Assembly (NCBI GenBank): GCA_014904985.1
Contig: MU129073.1
Location: forward strand, 1-16,947
Length of the DNA stretch: 16,947 nucleotides
Source: Hydnum rufescens UP504
Lineage: Eukaryota; Basidiomycota; Agaricomycetes; Cantharellales; Hydnaceae
Direction of reading: 5' to 3'
Shown: piece by piece, positions 16,196 to 16,947 of the stretch
How the letters are laid out: each line of letters opens with the position of its first letter
Position numbering within the stretch: position 1 is the first letter of the stretch
Notes under the pieces: generated by a model
The model's database searches: none
The model's input: only the letters and a program-made list of their open reading frames with translations
What the model was told of the DNA's origin: nothing
Position numbers and translations under genes: made by a program

Positions 16196-16713
16196 GGCGG
16201 CAATCCTCTGATTACGAAAAGGAAGACCAACTTGGGTATCGCGCTGTGTATAATCTCAGAAGCACGGAGAGATATGAACATGATGGAGCACCCTGGTTTC
16301 CTTAGTCGTAAGGAGCTGCTGGATAACGACATTCGGGAGAGCCTCGACACTGAATAAATATACGATTCAGTGTGTGGATGACATTATAGGCTCACGCTCG
16401 ACCCCCAGCATTCCAAACAGTGAACGTGGCAGGGTCCGGAAGGTGGAGTGCCCGAGCGGGGCTAGGACTAGTGAGATGGCATACGAGTCCTGTTTGCCGT
16501 TGCAATCAGCGTACCTTACAGAATTCTAGCGCATGAAGCTAGGATTCGATCCAGCCTGATGTGTTGAGCTCACGGAGCCGGACGCTTACTTTTATTTACA
16601 ATCCTCAATTATCCCTCTTCCCCCGTCTCACACTTCCCTTTAAAAAGAAATCATGCTTCGACGGAGTATATGTGCAAAAAATAAGTAACAGTCACGAAAA
16701 GAGAAATTGAGTC
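16196..16713. other. Intergenic stretch before the right-edge gene
   Basis: No gene supported. Positions 16600-16713 contain a CT-rich stretch and TTTAAAAAG (about 16638), plausible promoter sequence for the frame that starts at 16714. A tRNA-like string near 16452 was examined and rejected. Confidence 0.45.
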
Positions 16714-16947
16714 ATGGAAGAATTTGGGCAAGTACAGTACATTCTTCATTCATGCACATCACAACCATACGATAGTTCAGCCCAAGTTAGCAAGGAAATT
16801 GTCTCTCGTGACTTGACCCAATTCGACAAAATTCAGTGGAACCGAATGGCGGAAATAATAGAGGGAGAGACGATGAAGATCAACGGAGATGCATCCCGCC
16901 AATCCGACCAGTCAATGCCGCAACAGCCGGAACCCCACCGGACACCC
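16714..16947 (+). CDS. Partial hypothetical protein running off the window
   Basis: ATG at 16714 opens a frame of 78 codons that reaches the last base without a stop; an in-frame TGA lies two codons upstream, fixing the earliest start. The protein begins MEEFGQVQYILHSCTSQPYD, continues QVSKEIVSRDLTQFDKIQW, and turns Gln/Pro-rich at the edge (QSDQSMPQQPEPH). It is hydrophilic with no signal peptide or membrane segment. A TTTAAAAAG element lies about 75 bp upstream. I do not recognise it. The length of the open frame in otherwise stop-rich sequence and the upstream stop argue for a real 5' exon, but 78 codons is not decisive. Confidence 0.45.
   Translation, partial: MEEFGQVQYILHSCTSQPYDSSAQVSKEIVSRDLTQFDKIQWNRMAEIIEGETMKINGDASRQSDQSMPQQPEPHRTP

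Noticed and set aside
16440..16560. tRNA-like string (GTGCCCGAGCGG followed by GATTCGATCC)
   Set aside because: No 3' acceptor strand pairs with the 5' end, and the T-arm does not form a 5-bp stem; at best a relic.

Overview
The window reads as a transposon-rich, non-mitochondrial stretch of a filamentous fungus, most likely a basidiomycete of the Agaricomycetes. Three things point there. Spliceosomal introns are visible, including two 59-bp introns with GTAAGC donors. The tyrosine-recombinase retrotransposon has the gag/RT/RNase H/YR style I associate with mushroom genomes. A duplicated small gene resembles fungal beta-trefoil lectins. This placement is inference from family patterns; no conserved housekeeping gene is complete here.

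Left half (about 1440-9235, minus strand): one decayed DIRS-like YR retrotransposon. Reading leftwards it has a gag-like region with two CCHC zinc knuckles (9235-7949), reverse transcriptase exon 1 (about 7983-7511), a 596-bp intron filled by a 27-bp minisatellite (7510-6915), RT exon 2 plus a catalytically complete-looking RNase H (6914-5798), and a tyrosine recombinase (5797-4877, resuming 1893-1440). The recombinase is cut by a 2,979-bp insertion (1898-4876) with ends 5'-TGT...ACA-3' and a GCAT duplication. Removing the insertion rejoins the reading frame exactly. The insertion holds about five degenerate 160-165-bp tandem repeats, a TATA box preceded by a cluster of bZIP-type sites, and a 32-bp direct repeat, but no convincing gene. 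Every premature stop I could place in the retrotransposon is TGA, and CpG looks scarce there, as expected from C-to-T decay of methylated or RIP-like-mutated DNA. Positions 1-1439 hold no recognisable gene.

Right half (9236-16947): CpG becomes common again. Its main structure is a large imperfect inverted repeat, left arm 9487-11679 and right arm 12959-15140, separated by a 1.28-kb spacer. Each arm carries a degraded copy of a small intron-containing gene with a QxW motif spanning its splice junction. The two copies have different single-base frameshifts. Each arm also carries a second, opposite-strand open region of unknown function. A third, partial copy of the repeat lies at about 15485-16195 and seems to be interrupted by a 434-bp segment flanked by CTAAC.

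At the right edge an ATG-initiated open frame (16714-16947) runs off the window and may be the first intact host gene. Overall this looks like a heterochromatin-like accessory region in which nested elements and duplicated gene fragments accumulate. I do not see an intact operating system, but the inverted repeat, the minisatellite-bearing intron and the repeat-rich insertion are the parts I cannot fully explain.
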